DNA of 64,000 nucleotides from Eulemur rufifrons. Taxonomy: Eukaryota > Chordata > Mammalia > Primates > Lemuridae. Location: assembly GCF_041146395.1 (NCBI RefSeq), contig NC_091008.1:4105501-4169500 (forward strand), read 5' to 3'. The position numbers were made by a program, and so were the translations under genes. The notes under the pieces are model-generated. The model did not search any database and was not told the DNA's origin. It saw nothing but the letters and a program-made list of their open reading frames with translations. Shown here piece after piece: positions 1 through 12,360 of this stretch; within the stretch, counting starts at the first letter, position 1; every line of letters begins with the position of its first letter.

Positions 1-405
1 GAATTTCAGTAAGAAGATACTGAAAATAAAGATGTAAATTTTTCCCATTCAAAATAAAAGACACTATCAAAAGAGTAAAAAGACAACCTACAGAATGGGA
101 GAAAATATTTGCAAATCATATATTAATATATCTGATAAGGATTTAATATGCATAATATGTTTTAAAAAACACAATCAAGTGACAACACAGAAACAACTGA
201 ATTTAAAAAATGGATGGAGGATTTGAATAGACAACTTGCTAAAAAAGATATACAAATGCCCAATAAGCATGACATCCTTGGTCATTAGAATTAGGAAAAT
301 GTAAATTAAAACCACAATAAATTTATCACTTACACAGCATGGTGAGTGTCATGAATGGTAAGGTATATTTTATGTGTATTGTACCATAATAAACAAACAA
401 CAAAG
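1..405 (+). mobile_element. LINE-1 remnant (ORF2 end joined to 3' tail)
   Basis: Positions 62-310 match the end of L1 ORF2: the 'AAAAAGACAACCTACAGAATGGGAGAAAATATTTGCAA' region (about 78-115) and the later 'GTCATTAGAATTAGGAAAATG' and 'AAACCACAATAA' words. After about 340 the sequence jumps to an L1 3'-UTR-like stretch (GGTAAGGTATATTTTATGTG, then CCATAATAAACAAACAA), so an internal piece appears deleted. Reading frames are broken and no coding capacity remains. It probably continues off the left edge of the window. The L1 assignment is firm; the internal deletion is inferred. Confidence 0.75.
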
Positions 406-891
406 AATACAGGACAGAGATCTTACAGAGCCTGCAAAACCTAAAATATCTACTATCTGGTTCTTTATTTAAAAAAAAAAAAGCTTGTGAGCCTATGTTC
501 TGTCTGAGAGGGTCTACCAAGCACACTGTAAATATTTCTGAAGTCTTAACAGAGAATCCTGAAATATTTACTCTAAGATGTTGTTTTCTGGTAGGGTCCT
601 AATTTTTGTCCTGACCTGAGGCATTTCTTCTTTTGAGAGTCTTTTACTGGTTGGGGAGGATGGACATGAGTAACAGGTTTATGTTTGAACCTTGTAAACA
701 CCATCTCAGAAATGCTTCCTGCAGATTTTGCTTGAAAACTGAACAGTTGTTTTTTCTCTTTTGTTCCTATTTCTTTTTCTGAATCTTAAAATGCACAACT
801 AAAAGAAATCAGTTGACACAGACTTCATTAATAGTCCCCTTAAGGTACTTTCAGCTTCTATCTCCAGATAGACCTGAAGCAAATGCCATGC
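406..891. other. Unassigned intergenic DNA
   Basis: No gene or confidently recognised repeat. A 66-codon minus-strand frame at 326-526 lies partly in the L1 remnant and has no recognisable protein features. Confidence 0.6.
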
Positions 892-1360
892 ATGTGTGTG
901 TGTGTGTGTGTGAGTGTCTGTGTGTGTGTATCTCTGTGTGTGTGTCTCTGTGTGTGTCTCTGTGTGTGTCTGTGTCTGTGTGTGTCTCTGTGTGTGTCTG
1001 TGTGCGTCTCTGTGTGTGTCTCTGTGTGTGTCTGTGTGTGTCTGTGTGTGTGTGTCTGTGTGTGTGTGTCTGTGTGTGTCTGTGTGTCTGTGTGTGTCTG
1101 TGTGTGTGTCTGTGTGTGTGTATGTCTGTGTGTCTCTGTGTGTGTCTGTCTGTGTGTGTCTGTGTGTGTGTGTCTCTGTGTGTCTGTGTGTGTGTGTCTG
1201 TGTGTGTGTGTCTGTGTGTGTCTGTGTGTGTGTGTCTCTGTGTGTCTGTGTGTGTGTCTGTGTGTGTGTCTGTGTGTGTGTCTGTGTGTGTCTCTGTGTG
1301 TCTGTGTGTGTGTCTCTGTGTATGTCTGTGTGTGTCTGTGTCTGTGTGTGTGTGTGTGTT
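892..1360. repeat. Compound microsatellite (TG)n interrupted by TCTG
   Basis: About 470 bp of almost pure TG repeats broken every 6-14 bases by TCTG or TCTCTG, with rare variants (GCGTC near 1014, TATG near 1120 and 1320). The interruptions are semi-regular, giving higher-order 10-14 bp units such as TGTGTGTCTC. Every frame on both strands is open for 170-256 codons, encoding Cys/Val/Ser/Leu runs on plus and Thr/His/Asp runs on minus. These frames are by-products of the repeat and not genes. Alternating purine-pyrimidine tracts of this kind can adopt Z-DNA and are usually length-polymorphic. Confidence 0.97.
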
Positions 1361-1830
1361 CATGCATCATCCCACTTCCAAACTGACTGGATTCAACAGG
1401 ACAGCTGTCACCTGAGTTTGCAGTGGCAGCCAGATAGCGTTTGGGCTGAAGATACAAGTTCTCTCATGTGTCCGATACCTTATCTGCAATGTCTAGAACA
1501 GCAGAGTGCTGGCTGGCCTGCTTCCCTCTCTCTGTCCCTCTCCGTCAGTGGCCTGGGCTTCCTCTTAGCACCGTGGTCTCACGGCAGTCAGCCTTTCTGC
1601 ATGGTGGCTGTCTTCCCCCAGAATGAGCATTCCATGAGCTCCATTTGCAAAATGCTAGGCTTTTGTGACTTAGAAGTCTTGTAGTATCTTTCCACAAAAG
1701 TCTAGTGACCAAAAGCAAGTGACAGGGTCAGCCTAGAGTCAGTGGAAAGAAAGGGACTAGTCCATGGCATGACATCTTGTAGGTGTGGTTGATTAGGGAG
1801 AGAGCACCTGTGGAGGCCAGCTACCATACT
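1361..1830. other. Unassigned intergenic DNA
   Basis: Unique-looking sequence between the microsatellite and an Alu. The plus-strand frame that runs to 1684 is an extension of the microsatellite frame and is not a gene. Confidence 0.6.
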
Positions 1831-1840
1831 CACCTTTACA

Positions 1841-2188
1841 TTTTTTTTTTTTTTTTTTTTTTTGAGACAGAGTCTCACTCTGTTGCCCGGGCTAGAGTGA
1901 GTGCCATGGTGTCGGCCTCGCTCACAGCAACCTCAAACTCCTGGGCTCAAGCGATCCTCCTGCCTCAGCCTCCTCAGTAGCTGGGACTACAGGCATGCAC
2001 CACCATGCCCGGCTAACTTTTTCCATATATTTTTAGTTGGCCAGATAATTTCTTTCTATTTGTTTTAGTAGAGATGGGGTCTCACTCTTGCTCAGGCTGG
2101 TCTCGAACTCCTGAGCTCCAACAATCTGCCTGCCTCGGCCTCCCAGAGTGCTAGGACTACATACAGGTGTGAGCCACCGTGCCCGGCC
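1841..2188 (-). mobile_element. Alu SINE, strepsirrhine type
   Basis: Reverse-complement Alu: T-tract at 1841-1863, TTTGAGACAGAGTCTCACTC, and the lemur-type GGGCTAGAGTGAGTGCC. The linker is TATTTTTAGTTGGCCAGATAATTTCTTTCTA (about 2029-2059), and the element ends GCCACCGTGCCCGGCC at 2188. It is dimeric and about 350 bp. A short imperfect target-site duplication CACCTTTA flanks it (1831-1838 and 2189-2196). Several CpG sites have decayed and there are small insertions (e.g. ACTACATACAGG), so it looks older than the other full-length copies. The 65-codon frame 1783-1980 is Alu-derived. Confidence 0.96.
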
Positions 2189-2196
2189 CACCTTTA

Positions 2197-5100
2197 AATT
2201 GAGTTGGAAGTCTAAGTCATAAATGTTTTCTTTATAATAATAAAAGCTTTTTGTGAAGAAGCGTTAATAAATAAATAGCCTGTAGTGATAAGTTCGATAA
2301 TAGAAGCTTGAGGAAAATGCTCGGTGGCAGCAAGTAGGAAGAAGGGAATAGTTCTGCCTTAGAAAAAAGACGAGGACATTTTTCATAGAAGTGAAGAAAT
2401 CGGAAACGGATCTTGAAGAATGACTATGACTCTTACACGGGGAAATATGTTCCCATGCAAAAGAGGCATTATAAAGTCACACCGAGATGAGGCACAGGAT
2501 GGGGCCCAGAAATGGCAAGTGTCACCTACGGCATACGTCATGACGAGACGAGGCTGGCAAGAGAGCCCAGGGTGAGGCTGTGGGTACATCCCCTGTCACA
2601 AGAGGGGCTGGACATTCTCCTTGCAAGACACCCATTTCCCAAACAGAGGTGCTCTTTGCATTTGTTCCCCAAGACCCCCACCAAAAAAGGCACTGGGTCT
2701 GGGAAATCATGCATATTTTTCCGTAGCTCTCTGAGCAGTTCCTAGGAACCTGAGAATACTGAGGACTGAGTGGTCTTGCAAGAAAGAAAGCCATTTAACT
2801 CTGAGAAACTTCCCAGTATATTTGAATAGAGAATGCTTTTCTGATAGAACAGCCACAAATCAGCCCACAACCCTTTATTTTTATGGAACGTCCTTGGGGA
2901 CTCATTGATAGCTCAAAAGCAAGTGAGAGATGCTAAGATTTTCATTATAGAGAAAACCCTCTGGTCATATTTTGGCTGGCTTTAAAGGCAACAAGACTGG
3001 AATGAAGGAGACTAGCGAAGAAGGTACAAAAATTTGAGACCTGAACTACGAACACAACGTTGGAAGCCAGGATTAGGGCAATGAACATATTATCTTTAAT
3101 AGCTCAGAAGGAGCTCTTGGATACAAAGGAGGACTGCAGTTCCCATGATAGAACGTTACCATCGGTCTTCCTAATGGGAGTGTTACCTAGTTACGTAGCT
3201 GTATCATTTTGTATTGACTAGAACTGAAAGATTAAAATGAACCTCAAAAAAAAAAAAATCCACATAACCTGTCTACATTACACTGAGGTTATTGTTAGAC
3301 CTGGCCAAAGGACTAAGAAAAATGAAATGTCTAATTCTCGTTGGCCGATAAAATAAAGCATAGCTGTTAACTTTTTTAAGGTGAACTTTGTTTTTTTCTG
3401 CTGCTGCTAAATGCTAAAAGAAATTTATCATGTAGGTCTTTACTCAGGGAGAGTTGAACCACAGAATGAATGTGTATTAAAGACCATTTTTCAGAAGATG
3501 CAAGCATTCTTTTGCAGTGTTTCTTTATACTAAGCTTAAAGCATATACTGCAATGTTATTCTATAGAGGTTTTGTGTTGTTTGTGTTTTGCAGAGTCTGG
3601 GTTACGTGCAATGTTCTATAGAGAAAAGGTGGCCTATTCTTGTCTGCACCCTTAGAAATTGTGGGTGCAATTTAGAAACTAAATCTGGAACAAGTTCTGA
3701 GCAACATATACACAGGGTCTTAAAAAAACCTGCTGGTCCGATTTCAGTAACCATGGGCGATTATTTGCAGATGCACATATAGTTGACCAAGCTTCTGTGC
3801 TGTTCATTTGCGTGCCTGACATTGTGGTATAGGCTCAACACCTGTGGACATTTGCACACACATCTTTTCCAGCCAAATTTTCTGCAAGTGACAGGAAAAA
3901 CTTCCATGAGAAAGGAAACCCAGCTGAAAGGAGGCAAGGGAAAAAATAGTTTGATGACTTCGCTGCTCAAACACAAAGGCGTTTATTTAGCTCTTGGTAA
4001 AACATGGTTTCCAAGAACCAAATGTATTACATGCGTTGCAAACTATGTCCGTTTATATTTGCAAATGAACCATGTATTTCCAATTTCTTCATTTTAAAAG
4101 GTAAAAACAATGGTGTTAATAACATCATAGGCATGTTATTGTAATTATTAAAAACAGTGATAATGTAAGCCCATAATAAAGTTTTAATATGCCATTATGA
4201 TAGCATCCCTTAGATTTCATTAGATATTAATGATCATAGCCTTTGTATCCAGATATAAAGAGGTTAAATAGACACAAGAGGATATTTGCATTAATATAAG
4301 GTTTCAGGACTGTCCACGCCATGACCCTTTATGTTCATACTCTCTTGCTAATAGCAATGGCAGCAATGGTATTTTTCAAAGAAAAATTCCATGACATTAA
4401 GTATAAACAAGATAATCCCCCGTAAAATATTTTGCACCTGCCTAGTACATAATAAATATCCAATAAAATTAACTTTTATTTTCCAAAATAAGAACAAGAT
4501 AAACTTGGGAAGAATATGAGCAGTTTGTGTTAATGGATTTAAAAAGACTAGTAAGGAGAAGTAAAAAAAAAAAAAAAAAAGTTTTTTTTATTGTCAGAGG
4601 AGATTCTGGTTTCAATAGCTCTTAGGCTACCAGAAGTTGTTACTGTAAATGCTTGTGGCATATTAATCTATTTTTTAAAATAATACGCAAAGCAAGGGCA
4701 AGCAAATTATATAAAAATGAACTATTTTAGAACTCTGCTAATACCACAATTTGTTCTTTGATCCCTCTTTCCTGATTTGTTTTTTTTTTCTTCAACGTTT
4801 TTACACGATTTGAGAAGTGTCGCACATCTAACAAAGAATATGTTCATCCTACTTCATTATCTTATTCTAAGATTCAAAGAAAATCTTGGTTCTTTCATCA
4901 CGATTGAGTGCAGATTTGGGGGTCTACCCCTCCACTCCCCCCACCACCACCACCTTTGCTGTTGTTATTGTTGATTATATCTTTGGCTGCAGTCCTGCCA
5001 GGTCAAGAAAACTGAGAGCTAAATTAGCAAAAGATTCTTTTTGCAAATGTTCGAGCTGATCTTCATATAAGAACATTGCTACTTATCCTTAAGGAGGAGG

Positions 5101-5463
5101 GGGGAAAATGCTTACAGAGGAGCTTCATAAAAATGACAGATTTCTCTATGGCAATCGTGTGATATGAGTGGCTACTACCGATGGAAGAGTAAAGACTGTG
5201 AGAAAGCACAGTGTGGAGAGGCCAGCACCCTGGTGAGGACTCTTGGGTGTCCTGGGGGTGACTGCAATGAGCTAAGCCTGAATCTTCCTGCCTCCCCTGC
5301 CCTGACAGCTTGTACCTCTCCATCACTCCATGATCAGCCTCTCTCCATGCTGGGACATGAAAAACTGCAGTGACCTTCTGTCTTGCCTACAGACGTGAAC
5401 GTGACTGTATTCACTCCAGTATGCAACCTCCGTCGCTATACCTTAGAGCATGTGAAAGGTATC
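2197..5463. other. Unassigned intergenic DNA, about 3.3 kb
   Basis: No gene or clear transposon recognised. Composition is mostly AT-rich, with homopolymers at 3247-3258 (A) and 4563-4580 (A followed by a short T run). The open frames here (for example 3783-4097 plus, 104 codons) lack domains, splice context or codon character. The 2400-2800 stretch is somewhat more GC-rich, but I recognise nothing in it. Confidence 0.55.
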
Positions 5464-6880
<1,417 letters not shown>

Positions 6881-6884
6881 TTCT

Positions 6885-7345
6885 CTGTCCCAAAGTCACC
6901 CATGGCTGCCTTGAACCTACGGCATGAAATGAAAATTCTGTTTGTGGATTTCAATCCTTCTAGCTGTCCAAATGCTTTTTCTGAACTCTCTTTTCTTCAA
7001 GCTAGTTCCCCTATTGGCTCCTGGTCACATACCATCTGTGACTCATACTTTGCATCTCCTCTCTCTCTTAATTCAGGTCACTTTTAAAGATTTATTTCCA
7101 GCTCTCTTTCTTGCAAACAACTTCTCCTTTAGCCCATGCTTATCACTGAATTTCTCTCTTGGTCATCAACTCAACCGCATAACTCAACACACACTTATGC
7201 CCAACTGTTTCCTATGCGCCGTGTCGGCCCCATGGGCTTACAATCCCCTTGAAAGAATTCAGAATATTTTTTTATACCTTGCATAAAATCTTGCACAGTG
7301 TTAGTTAGGTATATGGTAGGTTCTCAATATACACTTCTTGGAGAT
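6885..7345 (+). mobile_element. Probable ancient LINE-2 3'-end relic
   Basis: C/T-rich sequence reminiscent of the L2 3' coding and UTR region: AAATGCTTTTTCTGAACTCTC near 6970, then at about 7290-7345 a decayed version of the L2/MIR-type end (CTTGCACAGTGTTAG, then ATGGTAGGTTCTCAATATACA). The latter corresponds to the 'gcctggcacatagtaggtgctcaataaat' tail recalled for these families. Frames of 72 and 114 codons here are remnants or chance. Divergence is high, so the assignment is moderate. Confidence 0.5.
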
Positions 7346-8460
7346 TAATAGATATAAGACTTACATTTCTTTACACTAGTAGCTAATTAAGTTTTTAAAT
7401 TACTTGTTTGCCTTTGTCCACTTTTCTCAATGTAAAAAAAAAAAACAAACTGGCATTGACTAAGAAGAGATGCTGATACATGTATCTGATAGTCACAAAA
7501 AGTCCTTCTGGGATGAAGAATTAGAAACAGATTGAGAGAACTGTTTTGCTCTCCTATTGTTCTTTACCATCTATTAAGCTGGGCTTTTTTAAAAAAAAAA
7601 AAAAAAGATTCTGAAAGACTGTTATAAACTTCATCAAGAATCTTAATGATGAAAAAAAGAATCTTGATGAATAATAAAGATACAAAAACAAAATACAATA
7701 ATAAACGGTATCGGGCATCTTTCTCTAAACTACAGCAAGCTTAAAATGTATGCATTGAAGCTACTGAAATTATAATGAATCAATGTGTTTTTAGACTTTG
7801 TATTTCAACCAAAATGTGATCCTCGGCAAAGCCTAATTTAATAAATGGGAAGCAGTGTCTTATTTCTTTTGGTGGAGAAGCAGAATTGTGGTAATTCAGT
7901 TTGAGGAGGAAAAGAACGATTCTGACAAGATCAAGTACCTTTGAGGTACGATCACTCACTGTGGTTTACGTGTAGTGTCCTTGAGTTTCTCCAAAGCTAT
8001 TGCTGCACACACGACCTCCATGGTTCTAGGACAGAAATCACATAATCAGTGACGTTGGCAGACCACCAAAGGTTGGAATCTCCATTGGGTTAAGCATCTC
8101 GAAGTTACATTTCTCACCCAGAAATCACCACACAGAATAAACTTTCTCATGGTAGCTTACTTACAACCTAAGTTCCAGTTGCTGTGACAAAACTTCTCAA
8201 ATCACGTTGGTATCTACTTTTAAGTCTTCAACCTAAAAAGTCCAGGAAGGCAAAGAAAATTAAAATGTCATTTAAAATGTGAATTACCTTTCTTTTTTTT
8301 TTTTTCTGAAAAAATTTACTATTAGAGCAAATGTTAATAATTTTCCTTATTTAGTTTGAAAGAGCTTATGTTTAGATGATGTTCTACCAAAATGTCATTG
8401 GTAAAAGGAAACAATAAATATCAGATAAAATGGCTTGGGCTCCTTTAAAGAATTTTTGCA
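7346..8460. other. Unassigned intergenic DNA
   Basis: Nothing recognised except homopolymers (A-runs near 7434-7444 and 7591-7606; T-run 8292-8305) and a 14-bp imperfect inverted repeat at 7630-7643 / 7658-7671. Confidence 0.55.
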
Positions 8461-8900
8461 GATTTCTTATTTAACCTTTCGCTAACCAGACGCTTCTACA
8501 AAGATACACAGGACGTTGGGGAATTTGACTTCTGCAGCCCTTGCTGGGGTCCTAGAGGACTTGGGAGGAATTCTAAATAAACAAAGTCTTTCAGCTCAAC
8601 CTAGCCACAAAGAGCTTACAAACCCCTCTCCCCTACCTCTAAGTGGGCTTTGCTAGTTCACCACCGGTCTACACTCCTCAATACACAGGAGTCCTAGATT
8701 ATCAGGAACCAGATCCTGCCGGGATGAGTAAACACCAATCAACAGCCCCATTAGCCTCCAGAGGTCCCTAACTTTGTTTATAGTACACACAGAGACAGCC
8801 AGGCCCTGCTGAATTTTCTATGTCATTTAGATGTCACAGGTCTGCCTTTTGATAGGATTTTTCTGTGTTGCACCCTCTCGCCTTTATATTTTCAAATAGT
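8461..8900. promoter_or_regulatory. Candidate conserved noncoding element (unproven)
   Basis: Repeat-free and locally less AT-rich than its surroundings. It contains FOX-like words TAAACAAAG (8578-8586) and CTTTGTTTATAG (about 8771-8782), and no open frame of note. The idea that it is an enhancer is inference from composition and the absence of transposons. Confidence 0.2.
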
Positions 8901-10985
8901 AACTTGTTTTCCTTTTCTCTTTCCAATAAAACAAGAAAAAAAAAATAAAAGTAAATATCCATGGCTTTTCTTTAAACGACTGCTTGCTCCGTCGTATTTA
9001 ATCATCCGCAGGTAAACAGCACTAAAGTGCAGAGGCAGACACTGAAGATGCCTTAATTTTTTTCTACACTCTGATACCAGAGCTCTTAGTGGCATGATTC
9101 GTCCTGGGACCTCTCCTGCAGTTTAAGGCAGAGATCTCGATTTATCACCCATCTCGAGCTGGACTCGAAATGCAGATGTTTCGGGCCACAGGCTTTTCCA
9201 GCGGATGTAGCTGTCTCATTCTTTACTGCTGCCCTCAGAGGTCGACAAGTAGGAGAGTGGGCCAAGTTTTGGATGATGCTATTTTGCTCTGGGAGTGGCG
9301 AATATATGAGGTGCTTTCAGATGGCCAAGAGGAGCCCTGGCTAAGGTCACCAAGCTGGATCCGAGAGAGCCAGTTGCCTCCTAGGGTTGAGAGTTCAGCA
9401 GCTTAGTGGTGGCGCTATTCCTAGAGAAGAAGTCATATCTCCTGGTGGTGGGAGCCAGTCTATGAGTCCCACGTTGGCAAGAGGGTAAATTAAAAAGGTC
9501 AGCGATTTTCTTGTATGAAGCAGAGGTCATCACATTTTGAGCCTTATTGCCATTCCTCAGGCCTTAGTCTGTCATTTCCTTACATCTTATCTTGTCGCTA
9601 TGAAAGGGTTACAGGTCCTCATTTTGCAAAATGCTTAGACATTCACATACATCTAGAGAATTATTTATAAAGTCAACATATTTGGGGGGGGAGGGAATAT
9701 TGCATGTTATCCCTCGGTGCAAAAATCAAGAGCCAACTCAGAAGTCTAAAGGATCTTCGTGACATGCCCGTGACATTTGTAGAGAGGAAAACCCTATCAT
9801 TATGTGAAAAAATACGCCTGAGTCTGAAGGAAAAAGTTTGTTATTATAGCCTGCCCAGAAAACAAATGACATGTGCAAGTGGCTAACTGTGAAATCAAAT
9901 CTCAGAAAATAAACAGGAAAAAAAAGTATTTCAGTCTTAATGTCATGTTGGAATATCATGGCATGAACGTAACATCGCAATGCTTTCCAGTAGCTGTTGA
10001 TGGTACAGTCCAAAACCTAACTCTTAGCATCAGGCAAAGGAGCTGGTAAAGGTGGAATAACCATTAGAAAGTCCACCACGCGGCCACCCCAGGGGCCACC
10101 CTCCCCTCCACACTGTCATCCCTCTCTGTTATTGGATTGAATTTGCCTGTTGGATTTAGGACTAAGGTACTTGTCTAGCAGTTGAAATGATAGGAGAAAA
10201 AAATAAAGTCTTAGTGGGCTGGGCAGAGGTTCCCATGTTTCTGAGCCGAGCCATTTTAACTCCCACACTTACGTGGACCACCAAGCTTCAATCCCTTGCC
10301 TGTGAGTCCCAGATCAATATGACAGATAAAGGTAAAGCTTAAGGTAAACGATTAGCCTATAAGCTGATGGGAATTGTAATTTCAGCGTATAGCAAACACT
10401 ACAGGGTGTAGTGAGCTCACAAGCATAATAAATTCATCACTTATTTCCAATGATTGATTTGTATTCTGGTTTAATTAGCCATGAAAGGGTCCCATATTTT
10501 TTTAAGTCTTCCTTTACTTTTCATTTTTATTTCCTTTTCCCACTGCCTATCGGAGAAGCTAATCCCCAGCTGTCAAAGGAAGACACTAAAATAAAAAAAA
10601 CATCACCAATCATGAATACATTTTCATATATCAGCTGATGATCTCAAAGACTTTATAGACAAACCAAGATTTGCGATTCCATTTCTGGAAGACCATTGTG
10701 TTATTGTAATTAATAGTATTCTTAGTTACAGTCTGATCATTTACAAACATAAAGTAACCCGTAAAAACAAATATTTTAGCCTCTCCAAAAACAGATTGTT
10801 TCGTGATATCCACCAATAGTAGGTTTACTACAATTTTCATGTTGCTCTATTCTGAGTAACCGAAATAAGTGACTTTAAGAGGAAAATACATTTAGAGGAC
10901 TCAGAAAAGAACGAAAACTTGAGCCATAAAATGGAAGGGGACAGGAGTGGGATAAGGGACGAGGGGTGAGGGACTGAGAGAGGGG
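8901..10985. other. Unassigned intergenic DNA, about 2.1 kb
   Basis: No gene recognised. The stretch 9090-9480 is relatively GC-rich and unique, and carries a 78-codon plus frame (9170-9406) with no recognisable domain. The rest is AT-rich. Confidence 0.5.
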
Positions 10986-11490
10986 ACGACTTGGTTACTA
11001 AAATAACAAACTCACAAATGCATTCGGAAAATTCACCGAGAGCGTCCGTGTTTATTTTAACTAGCCACCGCAAAACGGGAACAGTCAGGACAATGGCGAA
11101 GGCCAGCTGTTGTTTTTCTTGACGAGGTCCCAGCTCCGTGTAGGCTGAGGAACTCGACTTGCAATCGTCCCGGCTGAGACAAATGTTCTGTCCACATTTT
11201 AAATGGCAGCTGGTTATTAAATGACTCCCAATAGGGTGAACACTTGCTATTGACAATAAGGTAATATAAGGACCGCGCGGGCCATCAGGACGGGGAATGT
11301 GAATGAAAAATCTTTAATCTGAAATTACAGCTGTCAGGGTTATATTATAAAGCATGAAAGTTGCATCTGCAGTTAGAATGAATGGGTCCCAAAAGCCAGG
11401 TTTCTCATAAACTGTATCTTGCAGATACATATTTTATAAATAGGCTACCAGTCGTCTATAAATCAAAGAGAACTGTGGTCTATATTAGGG
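10986..11490. promoter_or_regulatory. Candidate conserved noncoding element (unproven)
   Basis: About 500 bp free of recognisable transposons, with an unusual number of surviving CpGs for this window (for example ACCGCGCGGGCC near 11272-11283). It has binding-site-like words: SOX-type ACAATGG (11090-11096), three CAGCTG E-boxes (11104-11109, 11207-11212 and 11328-11333, the last within CAGCTGTCA), and AT-rich homeobox-like words. A 139-codon minus frame (10837-11256) overlaps it but looks non-coding. The regulatory role is inference; conservation must be tested. Confidence 0.3.
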
Positions 11491-11991
11491 AATTAAAAGG
11501 GGTCATCTCTCCCAGCGTTGGTATTTGTGGAGCAGCATTGGGGGAAGAGCATAGGTGTGAAATGAACATTGATTTGCAAAGCCTGGCAGAGAGGTTAGAA
11601 GTCTCAGTGCGACACAGTGTAGCCCCCTGATTCTGGAACCACGTACAAAATGCCTTTAAGTTACATTTTGTAATAAGCTGTGAATGAGTAGAAATGGGAA
11701 TGCTGACATAATTTAAACAGTGAAATTGTCTTCCTGGCAAATTTAGCAAAAAAAAAAAAAAAAAAAAAAAAAACGGGTAAATTTTGGTTGCTGAGCAGTT
11801 TATTAAAAAAAAAAAAAAATGGATATGACCTCTCAGGGACCATCACATACTTTTAAAAATAGTCATAGTCTTAAGAAGATAATTTTATATTGGAGATATG
11901 TAAAAATCCGTATTAGGAATGCCACATAAACACATAAAATTGGAGGCCTGGAAAGATGAGTAGAGAGGTCCTAGTCTGGGAACTCGTTTTT
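11491..11991. other. Unassigned intergenic DNA with two A-tracts
   Basis: A26 at 11748-11773 and A15 at 11805-11819, separated by about 30 bases. They could be tails of decayed retrotransposons, but no SINE or LINE body precedes either one. Otherwise nothing recognised. Confidence 0.6.

Positions 11992-12360
<369 letters not shown>

Noticed and set aside
813..1684. Long open frames of 167-256 codons on both strands
   Set aside because: They are translations of the TG/TCTG microsatellite (Cys/Val/Ser and Thr/His runs); all six frames are open because the repeat contains no stop codons.
10837..11256. 139-codon minus-strand frame
   Set aside because: Ser/Leu/Ile-rich with no domain; it overlaps a block better explained as a possible noncoding element. 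No supporting splice or promoter context.
11748..11819. Two A-tracts as tails of processed pseudogenes
   Set aside because: No mRNA-like or SINE-like body is recognisable upstream of either tract, and no target duplication was found.
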